A stretch of 64,000 bases of DNA from Acidobacteriota bacterium (GCA_009838525.1 VXRJ01000018.1:397087-461086); one strand, 5' to 3'; positions 17,363 to 27,120 are shown, numbered from the stretch's first letter. Made by a program: numbers and translations. Notes: generated by a model not told the origin, from the sequence alone.

Positions 17363-19111
17363 ATGATCAATTCAACGGAGTCGCTTGCATTCTCGATGCA
17401 CGCCAATCCCGGCATTTATGCCGTCTTGGCCGGCTCCGGCTTGTCACGGGCGGCCAAGATCCCCACCGGTTGGGAAATCACGCTGGACTTGGTGCGCAAG
17501 CTGGCAGCCGTCCGCCACGAGACGTGCGAACCAGATCCGGAACAGTGGTACCGAAGCACTTTTGACAAAGAGGCGGACTACTCCGACTTGCTGGACAAAC
17601 TGTGTAGGACGTCGGCAGAACGACAGCAGTTGTTGAGGGGCTACATCGAACCGAGCGCGGACGACCGTGAGGAGGGTGCCAAACAGCCGACTGCAGCGCA
17701 CCGAGCTATCGCCGCCCTCGCCGCGAAGGGCTTCATTCGGGTGATCCTCACGACCAACTTCGACCGCCTGATCGAGACAGCATTGGACGACACGGGCGTG
17801 ACGCCGACAGTGCTAACCACGCCGGATCAGTTGCAGGGCGCTCTGCCGCTAATTCACACGCGCTGCTGCGTTGTCAAGTTGCACGGCGACTACCTCGACA
17901 CACGTATCAGGAACACTCAAGCGGAGCTCGATTCGTATTCCGTGGAGTTCGACCACCTGTTGGCTCGCGTCTTCGACGAATTCGGTCTTGTCGTCTGCGG
18001 CTGGTCGGCGGCTTGGGACGGAGCCCTGCGCCAAGCGCTCTACCGTGCACCATCGCGCCGCTTCTCCACGTATTGGACCGTTCGTGGGGAGATCGAAGAC
18101 GAGGCACGGCGCTTGATCGAACACCGCTCGGCCGAGGCGATTACGATCGAGGATGCTGACGAGTTCTTCGGCACCGTTCAGCAACACGTCGAGTCCCTTC
18201 GGGAGTTCACACGACCGCACCCGCTGTCCACCGAAGCGGCTGTGGCGAGCTTGAAGCGCTACTTGTCGGAATCACGGCATCGGATTCGGTTGTCGGATCT
18301 AGTCGACGGCGTTGTTGAGCAAGTCATCTCAGCGACTTCTGGAGAAGGTTTCGCAGCGGACCGTCCGGTACCGAACGGCACAACGGTTACGACGCGCGTC
18401 CGCCGCTACGACGCCGCTGCGGCGACTTTGCTGGCATTGGCGCCGGTCGGCGGCTTCTGGGCGGAGGACGACCATATCTTGTTTTGGCAACGAGCATTGA
18501 GCCGGCTTGGTGCTATGCGAGCGAGCGCCGGTCAGGTGTTCACAATCTGGGAAGCCTTGAAGCGATATCCAGCAACTCTGTTGTTATGCGCGCTGGGAAT
18601 CGGGGCGGTGGAGGCGAATCGGTTGGAGTTCCTAGGGCGTCTCTTGAAGGTCACTCTTCCTGATGAACATCGCGAAGACAAGACAGCCGTACAGCTGTTT
18701 CCCCCATCTCTACTTGCCGATGGAAACGTACAGGAGATGCGGCTACTCAAGGGGATGGAGGGTCATCGCGTGCCGATGAGCGACTGGTTGCACGACGCGC
18801 TACGAACGCCCGTTGCGAGAATCATCCCTGACGACGGTCGGTACACGTTCGTCTTCGACAAACTCGAAATCCTTCTGGCGCTCGGTTACCTCCACGTGGA
18901 ACCAGAGCGCGAATGGGCTCCGGTCGGCGCGTTTTGCTACCGAGACGAAAACAGAAACCGCATCCTGCAGGAGATCGAAGGATCATTGTCTAGGACGCGA
19001 GACAATTCTGAGTTCGTCAGGTGTGGCATCTTTGGCGAAACCGCAGACATGTGCAACCGCCGACTGGCGGCATTGCAGACAACCATTCGCCAATCTCGCA
19101 TGAGGGGTTAG
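17363..19111 (+). CDS. SIR2-domain protein, probable NADase effector
   Basis: A 582-residue protein with an N-terminal SIR2-like domain (about 1-270) and an unassigned, mostly helical C-terminal half. Catalytic-site motifs seen: glycine motif AGSGLSRAAK near 22-31, TTNFD near 130-134 with the NAD-contacting Asn, and KLHGDY near 172 with the active-site His. Defence SIR2 domains hydrolyse NAD+ and kill or stall the infected cell. It lies 100 bp after the helicase and 26 bp before the methylase, all on one strand, so it is embedded in that operon. The C-terminal half may be the sensor or partner-binding part. Codon choice is visibly less GC-biased than in the chromosomal genes around the island. 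Confidence 0.85.
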   Translation: MINSTESLAFSMHANPGIYAVLAGSGLSRAAKIPTGWEITLDLVRKLAAVRHETCEPDPEQWYRSTFDKEADYSDLLDKLCRTSAERQQLLRGYIEPSADDREEGAKQPTAAHRAIAALAAKGFIRVILTTNFDRLIETALDDTGVTPTVLTTPDQLQGALPLIHTRCCVVKLHGDYLDTRIRNTQAELDSYSVEFDHLLARVFDEFGLVVCGWSAAWDGALRQALYRAPSRRFSTYWTVRGEIEDEARRLIEHRSAEAITIEDADEFFGTVQQHVESLREFTRPHPLSTEAAVASLKRYLSESRHRIRLSDLVDGVVEQVISATSGEGFAADRPVPNGTTVTTRVRRYDAAAATLLALAPVGGFWAEDDHILFWQRALSRLGAMRASAGQVFTIWEALKRYPATLLLCALGIGAVEANRLEFLGRLLKVTLPDEHREDKTAVQLFPPSLLADGNVQEMRLLKGMEGHRVPMSDWLHDALRTPVARIIPDDGRYTFVFDKLEILLALGYLHVEPEREWAPVGAFCYRDENRNRILQEIEGSLSRTRDNSEFVRCGIFGETADMCNRRLAALQTTIRQSRMRG

Positions 19112-19137
19112 CAGTCTGCCGGATTGAAAGAAGAGAT

Positions 19138-22100
19138 GTGATTCCTAAAACGTGCAAGCGCCTCGCTGAAGTGGACTTTCCCGTCGCGGTCGTTTCGAAG
19201 CACGCGGCGCGGGAGAAGTCGATCCGCCACGGTCATCCCTCGACGTTGCACCTGTGGTGGGCGCGACGCCCGCTGGCGTCAAGTCGCGCCGTGTTGCTGG
19301 CGCTGTTGCTGCCGGATCCGTGCGATCGGCACTGTCCAGAGGACTTTCTTCGAGTCGCTGCCGACGAGCTCCGGGGGCTCGCCGAACATCTCGTCAAGAC
19401 CAAGGCCGGATCTGAATTGCTGATCGCGGATTTGAAGTCAAACTTGAAGAGCAAGAGGCCGGGAATAAGGGAAGAGGCGGAACGAGAGGCTGAACGTAGA
19501 GCGAGAGTTTGGAACGACCTGTCGTCGGAGAAGGAGCCTTGGCCGCTGATACGGGTTCGCCGCGCGCTGCTGCATCTTCTGGCCCAGGGGGCGGCGTGGG
19601 AGTGGTCTGTTGCCGACCCGTTCCTTAACGTGTCACGCAAACTCGTTAAGGCAGCGCACGGGGAGCACGCTCCACTTGTCGTCGATCCGTTCGCGGGCGG
19701 GGGTTCAATCCCGCTGGAGGCGTTGCGGATGGGGTGTGAAGCGTTCGCCAGCGACCTGAATCCGGTGGCGTGCCTAATCCTCAAAGCTATGCTGGAGGAC
19801 ATCCCCCGCCGCGGTTCTGCCTTGGCCGATGAGCTTCGGAGAGTTGGGGGCGAGATCAAAGCGGTCGCCGAGAAGGAACTGTCTGATCTCTACCCGCCGG
19901 ATCCGGACGGCGCAACGCCCATCGCATACCTGTGGGCGCGGACTGTGCGGTGCGAGGCGCCGAACTGCGGGGCGGAGATCCCGTTGATACGCTCAATGTG
20001 GCTGTGCAAGAAGTTGCGGCGCAAGCGGGCGCTGCGTCTCAGCGTGCAGCGCGACGAGGTCGAGTCGCCGCGGGTCGAGTTCGAGATCTTCGAGCCCAGC
20101 GCGGACAAGGATGTGCGGGCCGGGACCGTGGCACGTGCGAAGGCTGCCTGCGTCTGTTGCGGGTCGGTGCTTCCGCCGGAGCGCGTGCGGGCGCAGCTCG
20201 CGGCTCAACGTGGCGGCGCGGACGTCATCTTCGACGAGCAGGGATGTCGCTCAGGCGGAGCGTTTCTCTTAGCTGTGGTCACGCTCAAGCCGGGCGAGAA
20301 AGGCCGACACTACCGACTGCCGACCGTGCGGGACTACGCGGCTGTGCGCCGGGCTCGGGACCGCGTCGCCAGGATTATCGACGACTGGGAGCGGCGAGGT
20401 CGGAAAGGGCCGTGCCCCGTTCCGGATGAGCCGATATCGCTGAACGAAGTGCGGCGCATCAGTGTGCCGATCTATGGCATGCACACGTGGGGCGACCTGT
20501 TCACATTGCGGCAGAAGGCGGCGCTAGTGGAGCTATGTCGACTGGTTCGTCGACACGATTCGTCAGCACCATCCGCGCTATTACTGGCGTTGAGCGTCAG
20601 TCGCTTTGCGGATATCGCCAACTCCCTTTGTCAATGGGAGAACACAAAGCACCAGGTTCGGCATCTCTTTACTAGGCAGTCAGTTCCGATGCTCTGGGAC
20701 TTTGCAGAAGCCAGTTTTGTCGGCGGACAGGCCGGAGACCACGCTACGACGTTGCGGACGATGGCTCGTGTGGTCGAGCGGTTTTCGGAGAGTCGTGAGC
20801 CAACGCAAGTCCATGGTGCGGATGCAGCTGCCCACCCGCTTCCAGATCAGGCCGCCAACGTCTGGTTTACCGACCCGCCATACTACGATGCGGTGCCGTA
20901 CGCACACCTCGCGGACTTCTTTTTTGTTTGGCTCAGGCGCATAATTCCTGACGATCCCCTGCTTCGCAACTCGTTCGAGTCGAGCAGCTGCACGACACCC
21001 AAAGTGCGCGAAATCGTCGTTGATCGGCCGCATCGCATGAGTACATCCGAGAAAGACGCGGAATCGTACGAACAGGGAATGGCGCGAGCTTTCGCCGAAG
21101 GGCGGCGGGTGCTTCGGGATGACGGCATCGGATCTGTGGTCTTCGCTCACAAGACCACCGAGGGCTGGGAAGCGCTCCTCTCGGGCATGATTAAGGGAGG
21201 CTGGACGCTCACCGGTTCGTGGCCAATCGCCACGGAGATGGATACCCGGCCCAATGCACGAGAAACCGCTTCTCTGGCCACCAGCGTCCACCTAATCTGT
21301 CGTCCCCGCCCAGACAACGCCTTGGTAGGCGATTGGGCCGTCGTCTTGCACGAACTTCCCCGGCGCGTCGGCGAATGGATGGAACGTCTGCAGGGTGAAG
21401 GGATTCGTGGCGCCGATCTCGTCTTCGCCTGCATCGGCCCGGCGCTGGAGATCTTCAGCCGGTACGAGAGAGTTGAGACGGCTGACGGACATGAGATCGG
21501 ACTTCCCAAGTATCTGGAGAAGGTCTGGGAGGTAGTCGGCCGCACCGCGCTGGAGAACGTCCTCGGAGCGGCGGAGGCGCAAGCCCGGAACGGGCTGGCG
21601 GGCGCCCTGGAAGAAGATGCGCGGCTGACTGCACTCTTCCTGTGGACACTCCAGGCGACCAACGGCGAGACGGGCCGAGACGTTGGCGGCAGACCGGTCG
21701 ATGTGGCGGACGACGAGGGAGTGGTAAGCGGCGGGTCCACGAGCTACTCCCTTGTCTTCGACGTGGTGCGCCGCTTCGCACAGCCTCTGGGTATCGACCT
21801 GCCGAGGTGGGAGAACCACACTATTGAAACCGAGAAGGGCATGGTTCGTCTGATTCCGGTCGCCGAGCGTGCCGAGAGACTCTTCGGCGAGCGAGGGGCA
21901 GCTGCTGTCGCCGCATGGCTGGAACAGGAGGTCAATAGCGGTGCGGATGTACTTCAGGGCGTCCTCTTTCCGGACTATGAGGAAGCACCGACCATTGGAC
22001 GGGTGCACAAGAGTGGGGTCGGAGAAACCGCTGAAGTCTCTGCTGTGAAACCCGGCGCCACGACCCTCGACCGCGTCCATACCGGTATGCTCCTCCAGGC

Positions 22101-22257
22101 CGGTGGGCAGACTAGCGCGTTGCGGGCACTGGTGAAGGCCGAGCGCGAGCGCGGCCCGGATTTTCTGCGCCTGTCGAATGCACTGTCCGCACTCTATCCG
22201 GCGGGTAGCGAGGAAAAGCGGCTGCTTGATGCGATGCTCTTGACACTCCCGAAGTAA
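19138..22257 (+). CDS. DUF1156 DNA methylase (anti-phage associated)
   Basis: A 1039-residue putative DNA amino-methyltransferase. GTG 19138 is preferred because it has a purine-rich ribosome site and begins just before the conserved KRLAEVDFP start; the GTG at 19021 would overlap SIR2 by 90 bases. Conserved family block: HGHPSTLHLWWARRPLASSR, residues about 30-50. SAM motif I is DPFAGGGSIPLEAL near 183, and the catalytic motif IV is DPPYYDAVPY near 579. Two Cys pairs (CEAPNCG; CVCCG) suggest a zinc ribbon in the middle. NCBI names many such proteins anti-phage-associated DUF1156. It would mark host DNA so that the helicase complex spares it. It precedes the DUF499 ATPase by 167 bp. Confidence 0.88.
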   Translation: MIPKTCKRLAEVDFPVAVVSKHAAREKSIRHGHPSTLHLWWARRPLASSRAVLLALLLPDPCDRHCPEDFLRVAADELRGLAEHLVKTKAGSELLIADLKSNLKSKRPGIREEAEREAERRARVWNDLSSEKEPWPLIRVRRALLHLLAQGAAWEWSVADPFLNVSRKLVKAAHGEHAPLVVDPFAGGGSIPLEALRMGCEAFASDLNPVACLILKAMLEDIPRRGSALADELRRVGGEIKAVAEKELSDLYPPDPDGATPIAYLWARTVRCEAPNCGAEIPLIRSMWLCKKLRRKRALRLSVQRDEVESPRVEFEIFEPSADKDVRAGTVARAKAACVCCGSVLPPERVRAQLAAQRGGADVIFDEQGCRSGGAFLLAVVTLKPGEKGRHYRLPTVRDYAAVRRARDRVARIIDDWERRGRKGPCPVPDEPISLNEVRRISVPIYGMHTWGDLFTLRQKAALVELCRLVRRHDSSAPSALLLALSVSRFADIANSLCQWENTKHQVRHLFTRQSVPMLWDFAEASFVGGQAGDHATTLRTMARVVERFSESREPTQVHGADAAAHPLPDQAANVWFTDPPYYDAVPYAHLADFFFVWLRRIIPDDPLLRNSFESSSCTTPKVREIVVDRPHRMSTSEKDAESYEQGMARAFAEGRRVLRDDGIGSVVFAHKTTEGWEALLSGMIKGGWTLTGSWPIATEMDTRPNARETASLATSVHLICRPRPDNALVGDWAVVLHELPRRVGEWMERLQGEGIRGADLVFACIGPALEIFSRYERVETADGHEIGLPKYLEKVWEVVGRTALENVLGAAEAQARNGLAGALEEDARLTALFLWTLQATNGETGRDVGGRPVDVADDEGVVSGGSTSYSLVFDVVRRFAQPLGIDLPRWENHTIETEKGMVRLIPVAERAERLFGERGAAAVAAWLEQEVNSGADVLQGVLFPDYEEAPTIGRVHKSGVGETAEVSAVKPGATTLDRVHTGMLLQAGGQTSALRALVKAERERGPDFLRLSNALSALYPAGSEEKRLLDAMLLTLPK

Positions 22258-22424
22258 GTGATCAGGCAGTGAGACGAAGAGATCTCCAGCGGGATTTCAA
22301 GAACAGGAACTTGATTGACGGTCCACGCGGAAAGGTCTGCTCGACGCACTTGGGTGGACAGACGACGACAGGCAACGACGCATGCTGGGGAACAGGCGTC
22401 TCTGCCGGAGGTAGTACGTAGATC

Positions 22425-25229
22425 ATGACACTTGAGCCCTGGTACAAGGTGGTGCTTCCGCGCCGGGAGGTGCGCGAAGGACGCTCGTTCAATCCCGACG
22501 AGTTCGCTATCGCCCTGGAACAGGTAGTCGCCGGTACGGCGCCGTCGGACTATCGCGATCCTGAGGCGTTTTTCGACCGCACTTGCTTCACCCGGGCATT
22601 GCGCGACCACACGGGCATGGTTCTGCGACGTTTAGCTGGAGAGACCGCAAACACGGCACCGGTGATGACGCTGGTGACGCAGTTCGGCGGCGGCAAGACC
22701 CATACGCTAACGGCGCTCTATCACCTGGTCACGGCGAGCGACCTGCTAGAAGACCGGGAGGAGGTGAGGTCGTTGTTGCACGAGGCGGAGCTCTCGGCCG
22801 TGCCGGCCGCTCGGGTAGCGGTGTTCGTCGGCAACGCATGGGATCCGAGCGAGGGACGCGAGGCTCCTTGGATCGATGTCGCCCGCCAGCTCGCTGGTGA
22901 TCGAGGCGTCGAGCTACTCGGGGCGCAGGCGGCAACGACGCCGCCAGGGACCGAAGCCCTTGGGCGGGTGTTCGCGGCAGCAGGCGCTCCGGTGTTGGTG
23001 CTCTTCGACGAGGTGCTCAATTTCGTCAATCGCTATCGTCCGATGGCCGACGCTTTCCATGCGTTCATCCAGAACCTGACAGTGGCCATGACCGGCAGGA
23101 CTCAAGGGGCGGCCGTCATCAGCTTGCCGCGCAGCGAAGTCGAGATGTCCGACTTCGATCTGGCGTGGCAGGACAAGATCACCAAGGTCGTCCGCCGCGT
23201 CGCCAAGGATCTGTTGGCGAACGACGAGACGGAGGTGAGCGAAGTGGTCCGGCGGCGCCTGTTCGACGATATTGGTCGGGACGGCCTTCGAACAAGAGTC
23301 TCGAAGGCGTACGCGGATTGGTGCTTCGAACGCCGGGAGCGGCTTCCGCCGGAATGGACGCTGGTGGACAGCGCCGCTACCGAGGCTAAGGCGAGAGAGC
23401 ATCTGCGGGCGCGCTTTGAAGCCTGCTATCCCTTTCATCCGGCCACACTGTCGGTCTTTCAGCGGAAGTGGCGGGCGCTGCCCCAGTTCCAGCAGACGCG
23501 CGGGACATTGGCGATGCTGGCTCAGTGGATCTCGTGGGCGCATCGTGACGGCTTCACCGGTGCACGCACCGAGCCGCTGATCACCCTCGGCTCTGCGCCG
23601 TTGGAGGTTCCCGACTTCATCGGCGTCGTTCTCGGCCAGCTCGGCGAATCGCGCTTGTCGACAGCCATTGAGGTCGACATCGCAGGCGCTCAAGCCCACG
23701 CACGGGCACTGGACGGCGATACAAAGGCTGCTCTCCGCGACGTTCACCGCCGGGTTGGGACCTCGATGCTGTTCGAGTCCTCCGGCGGGCAGGTCGACAA
23801 GGTGGCGCATCTGCCGGAATTGCGCTTTGCGCTGGGCGAGCCGGCGGTCGACACGACCTCAGTCGACGCTGCGGCGCTGGCGCTGGAGGAACGGGCCTAC
23901 TTCCTGCGTCGCGTGGGAACGGACGGTTTTCGAATCAGCTACCGGCCGACGATCAAGAAGGTAGTCAACGACCGGCGCGCCTCGCTCGACGAGGATGACG
24001 AGATCCGGCCGTCTGTCCGTAGCTTGGTCAGGGACGACTTCGACAGAGGCGCGAGCATTCCGCGAGTGCATTTCCCGGCCGACTCGGCGTCGATTCCGGA
24101 CACGCCCAAGCTGACGTTGGTGGTGGTGGGTCCTGAAGTGGAATGGACGGGCACCGCCGGAGACGTGCGTGAGCGGATCGCAGAATGGACACGAACCCGC
24201 GGCGCATCGCCCCGGCGGTATCCGGGAGCGCTCGTTTGGGCCGTCCGGAAGCCCGGCCGCGGATTGCAGGACAAGGTGGAGCAGTGGCTTGCGTGGAAGC
24301 GTGTCGCTAGAGAGGTCTCCGCGGGGGCGCTTGGGAGTGAGCTTGATACGGCGGACCGAGCCGAGATCGGAGGAAAGGTACGCGAGGCCGTCGAGGCCGC
24401 CCGAGAGGAGGTGTGGGGTGACTATCGCTTCATCGTCTTCGCCGACGCCTCGACGGCGGACGGACTGGAGGTCATCGACCTCGGAGCCGGTCACTCCAGC
24501 AGCGCGGAGAGTCTCTGCAGTCGCGTCATTGGGGCGCTCAAGTCGAGCGCTCGTCTCAACGAATCGGTCGGTGCAGGATACATAGAACGTAACTGGCCAC
24601 CAGCGTTCAAGGATGGTGGGACGTGGCCGCTGGACAGCCTGCGCCAGAGCTTTCTCGATGGCTCGCTGACACGCCTCGTGGACCCTGACGCCGTGCTGCG
24701 CAGGAAGGTCGTCGAGTGGGTGGCCAACGGAGACTTCGGGCTCGGCTCCGGCCTGCACACCGACCGGCCCGAACGGGTGTGGTTCCGGCAGGCGGTTGCC
24801 TCGGAAGAAGTGTCCTTCGATTCGGGTGTTTGCCTGTTGACCAAGGGTCGAGCTGGAGTATTGAAGGCTCCGCCAGCACCCAAGGGGGAAACACCGGTCG
24901 AACCGGCCCCCGGCAAGCAAGATCCGTCCGGCGCCACTGCGGATTCGGAGCCTGCACCGGGAACGTCGCCCGAACCACAGCCGCCTGAACCGCCCGAGCC
25001 AAGGGTCGCGACGCTTCGTTTGCATGGCTACATTCCGGCGGAGATCTGGAACCGCGTCGGCACCCGGTTGATCCCGAAGCTCAGGGCTAGCTCCAGTGAT
25101 GGCCTGAGAGTAAACGTGGCGTTCGAGTTGACCACGAGCGAACGGGGAGCTGATGCGCTGCTGACCGAAGTGCGTCAGATTCTCGACGATCTGCGCCTCA
25201 CCGAGCAGGTGCGCATAGATGCAGGGTAG
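22425..25229 (+). CDS. DUF499 ATPase (anti-phage associated)
   Basis: A 934-residue P-loop ATPase. Walker A is TQFGGGKTHTLTAL near 85-98, Walker B is VLVLFDEVLNFV near 190-201, and an arginine-rich segment follows, as in the DUF499 family. Residues about 815-862 form a proline-rich linker that separates the ATPase from a small C-terminal alpha/beta domain (LRLHGYIPAEIW to the end). The start ATG 22425 has GGAGG 13 bases upstream. DUF499 proteins are nearly always next to DUF1156 methylases and helicases in phage-defence islands, so it is probably the motor or clamp of that complex. The gene is intact and is the last of the four-gene run. Confidence 0.88.
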   Translation: MTLEPWYKVVLPRREVREGRSFNPDEFAIALEQVVAGTAPSDYRDPEAFFDRTCFTRALRDHTGMVLRRLAGETANTAPVMTLVTQFGGGKTHTLTALYHLVTASDLLEDREEVRSLLHEAELSAVPAARVAVFVGNAWDPSEGREAPWIDVARQLAGDRGVELLGAQAATTPPGTEALGRVFAAAGAPVLVLFDEVLNFVNRYRPMADAFHAFIQNLTVAMTGRTQGAAVISLPRSEVEMSDFDLAWQDKITKVVRRVAKDLLANDETEVSEVVRRRLFDDIGRDGLRTRVSKAYADWCFERRERLPPEWTLVDSAATEAKAREHLRARFEACYPFHPATLSVFQRKWRALPQFQQTRGTLAMLAQWISWAHRDGFTGARTEPLITLGSAPLEVPDFIGVVLGQLGESRLSTAIEVDIAGAQAHARALDGDTKAALRDVHRRVGTSMLFESSGGQVDKVAHLPELRFALGEPAVDTTSVDAAALALEERAYFLRRVGTDGFRISYRPTIKKVVNDRRASLDEDDEIRPSVRSLVRDDFDRGASIPRVHFPADSASIPDTPKLTLVVVGPEVEWTGTAGDVRERIAEWTRTRGASPRRYPGALVWAVRKPGRGLQDKVEQWLAWKRVAREVSAGALGSELDTADRAEIGGKVREAVEAAREEVWGDYRFIVFADASTADGLEVIDLGAGHSSSAESLCSRVIGALKSSARLNESVGAGYIERNWPPAFKDGGTWPLDSLRQSFLDGSLTRLVDPDAVLRRKVVEWVANGDFGLGSGLHTDRPERVWFRQAVASEEVSFDSGVCLLTKGRAGVLKAPPAPKGETPVEPAPGKQDPSGATADSEPAPGTSPEPQPPEPPEPRVATLRLHGYIPAEIWNRVGTRLIPKLRASSSDGLRVNVAFELTTSERGADALLTEVRQILDDLRLTEQVRIDAG

Positions 25230-25315
25230 CCGAACAACGGTACCCGGTTCCCGCCATCAAGCCTAGGCGGTACTCCTGTGCGAAGAAGCCACCGACGCGG
25301 TTAGGGCGTCCCGGC

Positions 25316-25749
25316 GTTGCGTGCGTGGATTGCTACGAAGCTCGCTCTCGAAGTCCTGGCGTTAACGGCAGTGCGGTCTGGCGAAGTCCCGCTCGCGACT
25401 GTGGGGATGAAGTCGATGCGAGGGTTTGGGACCTTAACGTCGGAATCGATCTGGGTGTTCCCGAGTCGTCGCGGGAAGGCACTCTCGGACATGACGCTCT
25501 CGAGGTTGGTCAAGGAACTGGGTATCGGTGCCGCACGGCTCGCGGTCGATCTGTTGCGACTGTGCGGCGGAGCTAATTGGACATCCGTGCGAGGTGGTCG
25601 AAGCCGCTCTCGTGCATGTCGTGGCGAGTAGGGTTGAGGCAGCCTACGCCCGATCGGGCCTGTTCGAGTGACAACGGCCGCTGATGGACGACGCATGGCG
25701 GGTCGCTCTGAGCCACCGTCGGACCCGGCCGGCGATGAAGAGTATCTAG
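25316..25749 (+). pseudogene. decayed tyrosine recombinase (P4-type integrase), C-terminal part
   Basis: Fragments of the catalytic domain of a P4-like integrase spread over three frames. The stretch TKLALEVLALTAVRSGEV (from about 25335) carries the first catalytic Arg. DEVDARVWDL appears in another frame, then WVFPSRRGKALSDMTLSRLV. Next, in a further frame, come HGSRSI (canonical HGFRS), CEVVEAALVHVVASRVEAAY with the C-terminal tyrosine, and finally a TGA inside LFE-QRPLMDD. At least two frameshifts and one stop, and the missing N-terminal half, make it non-functional. It ends at TAG 25747-25749, touching the neighbouring minus-strand gene. It marks the right side of the helicase operon and suggests arrival by site-specific integration. 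Confidence 0.85.
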
Positions 25750-26475
25750 TCACTGCCTTCTACGGAGAAGGTAACGTGCAGCCGCAGTTGCGGTGTGCAA
25801 CCGGAATCGGGCTTCTTCTTCGTTTGTAAGTCCGGCGTGGGGGCCGTTGTCCTGTGCACCGGCCCAGAGCCCTCTGAGGAGCCGGCTCTCCGCTTCGTCC
25901 AACGATCCCACTCTTCGGAGATGCACCACCGCGGCATCGGCCCCTACGTTGGTCTGCGCGCCGGCCGATACTCCCAAGGCTTGGAAAAGCGCCTCCAAGA
26001 AGGAACGAAGCTGTCCATTGGCGGCCTCAAAATTGCCATCAACGAAATTGTCGACCGCCTGCCGGTAGTGAGTTGCCGCCACTCTTAGCTCGGGGCGGTC
26101 GAGGTCGCTCTCGAGGGCACTCACCTCCGGAGCGGGTTGCGCTGGAAGGGGCATCGAGGGAACTAAGCGGTCCAACCCCCATTCGAAGCCATCGGCGGCC
26201 AGCGAGGCCAGCAAAGCGGTGTGCCGCTCGCGCGCGTACTCGCTGTCCAGCACGCGGTTCGAAAGGTCGACGAGTGCTTCGTCCGTCGCGATCTCCGCGT
26301 GACCTGCTTCGATGGCCCTAACAAGTTCACGGCTCCGCGTGAGCTTGTTAGGGCCATCGCCGGGGTCACTAGCGTCTACAGAGAACTCGAAGTAGAGGTT
26401 CGAGATGTAAGCATGGCTGAACTGGTCGGCGACTGCTTCCGCTAGTCGTGTCAGTGTTCTGCGAGTCAACGGCAA
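25750..26475 (-). CDS. Abi-like hypothetical protein
   Basis: A 241-residue, largely helical, cytoplasmic protein without signal or membrane segment. The C-terminal third (YRQAVDNFVDGNFEAANGQL, then LLRGLWAGAQDNGPHAGLT) resembles the C-terminal region of abortive-infection or HEPN-like proteins. The expected RxxxxH of HEPN ribonucleases is replaced by AQDNGPH, so catalysis is doubtful. The start used, TTG 26475, has GGAG upstream; no ATG is close by. The segment encoding DGPNKLTRSRELVRAIE is an almost perfect inverted repeat in DNA (see the repeat entry). It lies between the integrase remnant and DUF262 and is read towards the island. Function unproven. Confidence 0.6.
   Translation of the reverse strand: MPLTRRTLTRLAEAVADQFSHAYISNLYFEFSVDASDPGDGPNKLTRSRELVRAIEAGHAEIATDEALVDLSNRVLDSEYARERHTALLASLAADGFEWGLDRLVPSMPLPAQPAPEVSALESDLDRPELRVAATHYRQAVDNFVDGNFEAANGQLRSFLEALFQALGVSAGAQTNVGADAAVVHLRRVGSLDEAESRLLRGLWAGAQDNGPHAGLTNEEEARFRLHTATAAARYLLRRRQ
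26310..26359. repeat. long inverted repeat inside a coding region
   Basis: Two 16-base arms, CGATGGCCCTAACAAG at 26310-26325 and its exact reverse complement at 26344-26359. They are separated by 18 bases that themselves pair for 5 further base pairs after one mismatch, leaving a 6-base loop. The resulting 22-bp stem lies wholly within the Abi-like gene and is translated. A stem of this length is unusual in an ordinary coding sequence. It may be a recombinase or transposon end, or an RNA structure. Confidence 0.85.
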
Positions 26476-27120
26476 CTCAAGATCTCCAGTACAGCGGCGT
26501 GAATCTTCTCGCGAGACCGCGAATCAGTCAACTCGCGCGTGCCACACCGCTGCGTGACGAGGCCCGCACAGTCGACACGCCATCATGACCAAGTCACGAA
26601 CCGACCTGCATCCCGGGGTCGATCACATGGTTCCCGCAGACCGCTCAGGCGCGAACTACAACGCCGACAGACATTGAGCACGGGGCAACGGAGTCGATCA
26701 CGGGGCAGAAAGATGATACGGCGCGAGGGATCCGGACGGAAATTGCCTTTACAGACTGTGACTGGCTGTAGGTCCCATATCACAGGAGGGCACAGGGTCC
26801 CGTCACTCCTGCTGCCCCGGGTCGCTCCCCTCGGGATCTTCCTTCTTGGAAGGAGATCACGCCTGCGGCCTCAGTCCCACGGTCGACTTGCGGCCGTCGA
26901 TTGGCCGGCGGGTCAGCAGCGCGGCCCGGCGACCGCACCTGCCCCTCCGACGCCTACAGTCCGGCGGGCTTGATCGTCCCCTGCTGAACCGACACAATGA
27001 GCCGCTGCCTGTCGAGCCCAACCCGAACACACCGGGCGGCAAGACTGACGCCGCCCTAGGGTCATTAGAGTTCCTCCGGCGACAGACCGGCGTCGAGGGA
27101 CGAATCATCCGAGGATAGGA
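26476..27120. other. 645-bp stretch with no convincing gene
   Basis: Between the minus-strand Abi-like gene and DUF262 no frame on either strand shows a recognisable domain. The overlapping ORFs here are arginine-rich shadows. It holds a near-palindrome (about 26836-26859, GATCTTCC to GGAGATC), two copies of CACGGGGCA (near 26677 and 26699), and, just before 27121, the leader of DUF262 with GAGG near the start. It probably contains the divergent promoters, and may be eroded mobile-element DNA. Confidence 0.5.

Noticed and set aside
13867-25229. A complete classical DISARM system
   Set aside because: DrmA-, DrmB- and DrmC-like genes are absent; only the DrmD-like helicase and unrelated partners are present.
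25750-26475. Active HEPN ribonuclease
   Set aside because: The RxxxxH motif is missing in the expected helix, so only a distant Abi-like label is given.
26539-26973. Small gene in the 645-bp gap before DUF262
   Set aside because: Arginine-rich, no motif and no ribosome site; taken as non-coding.
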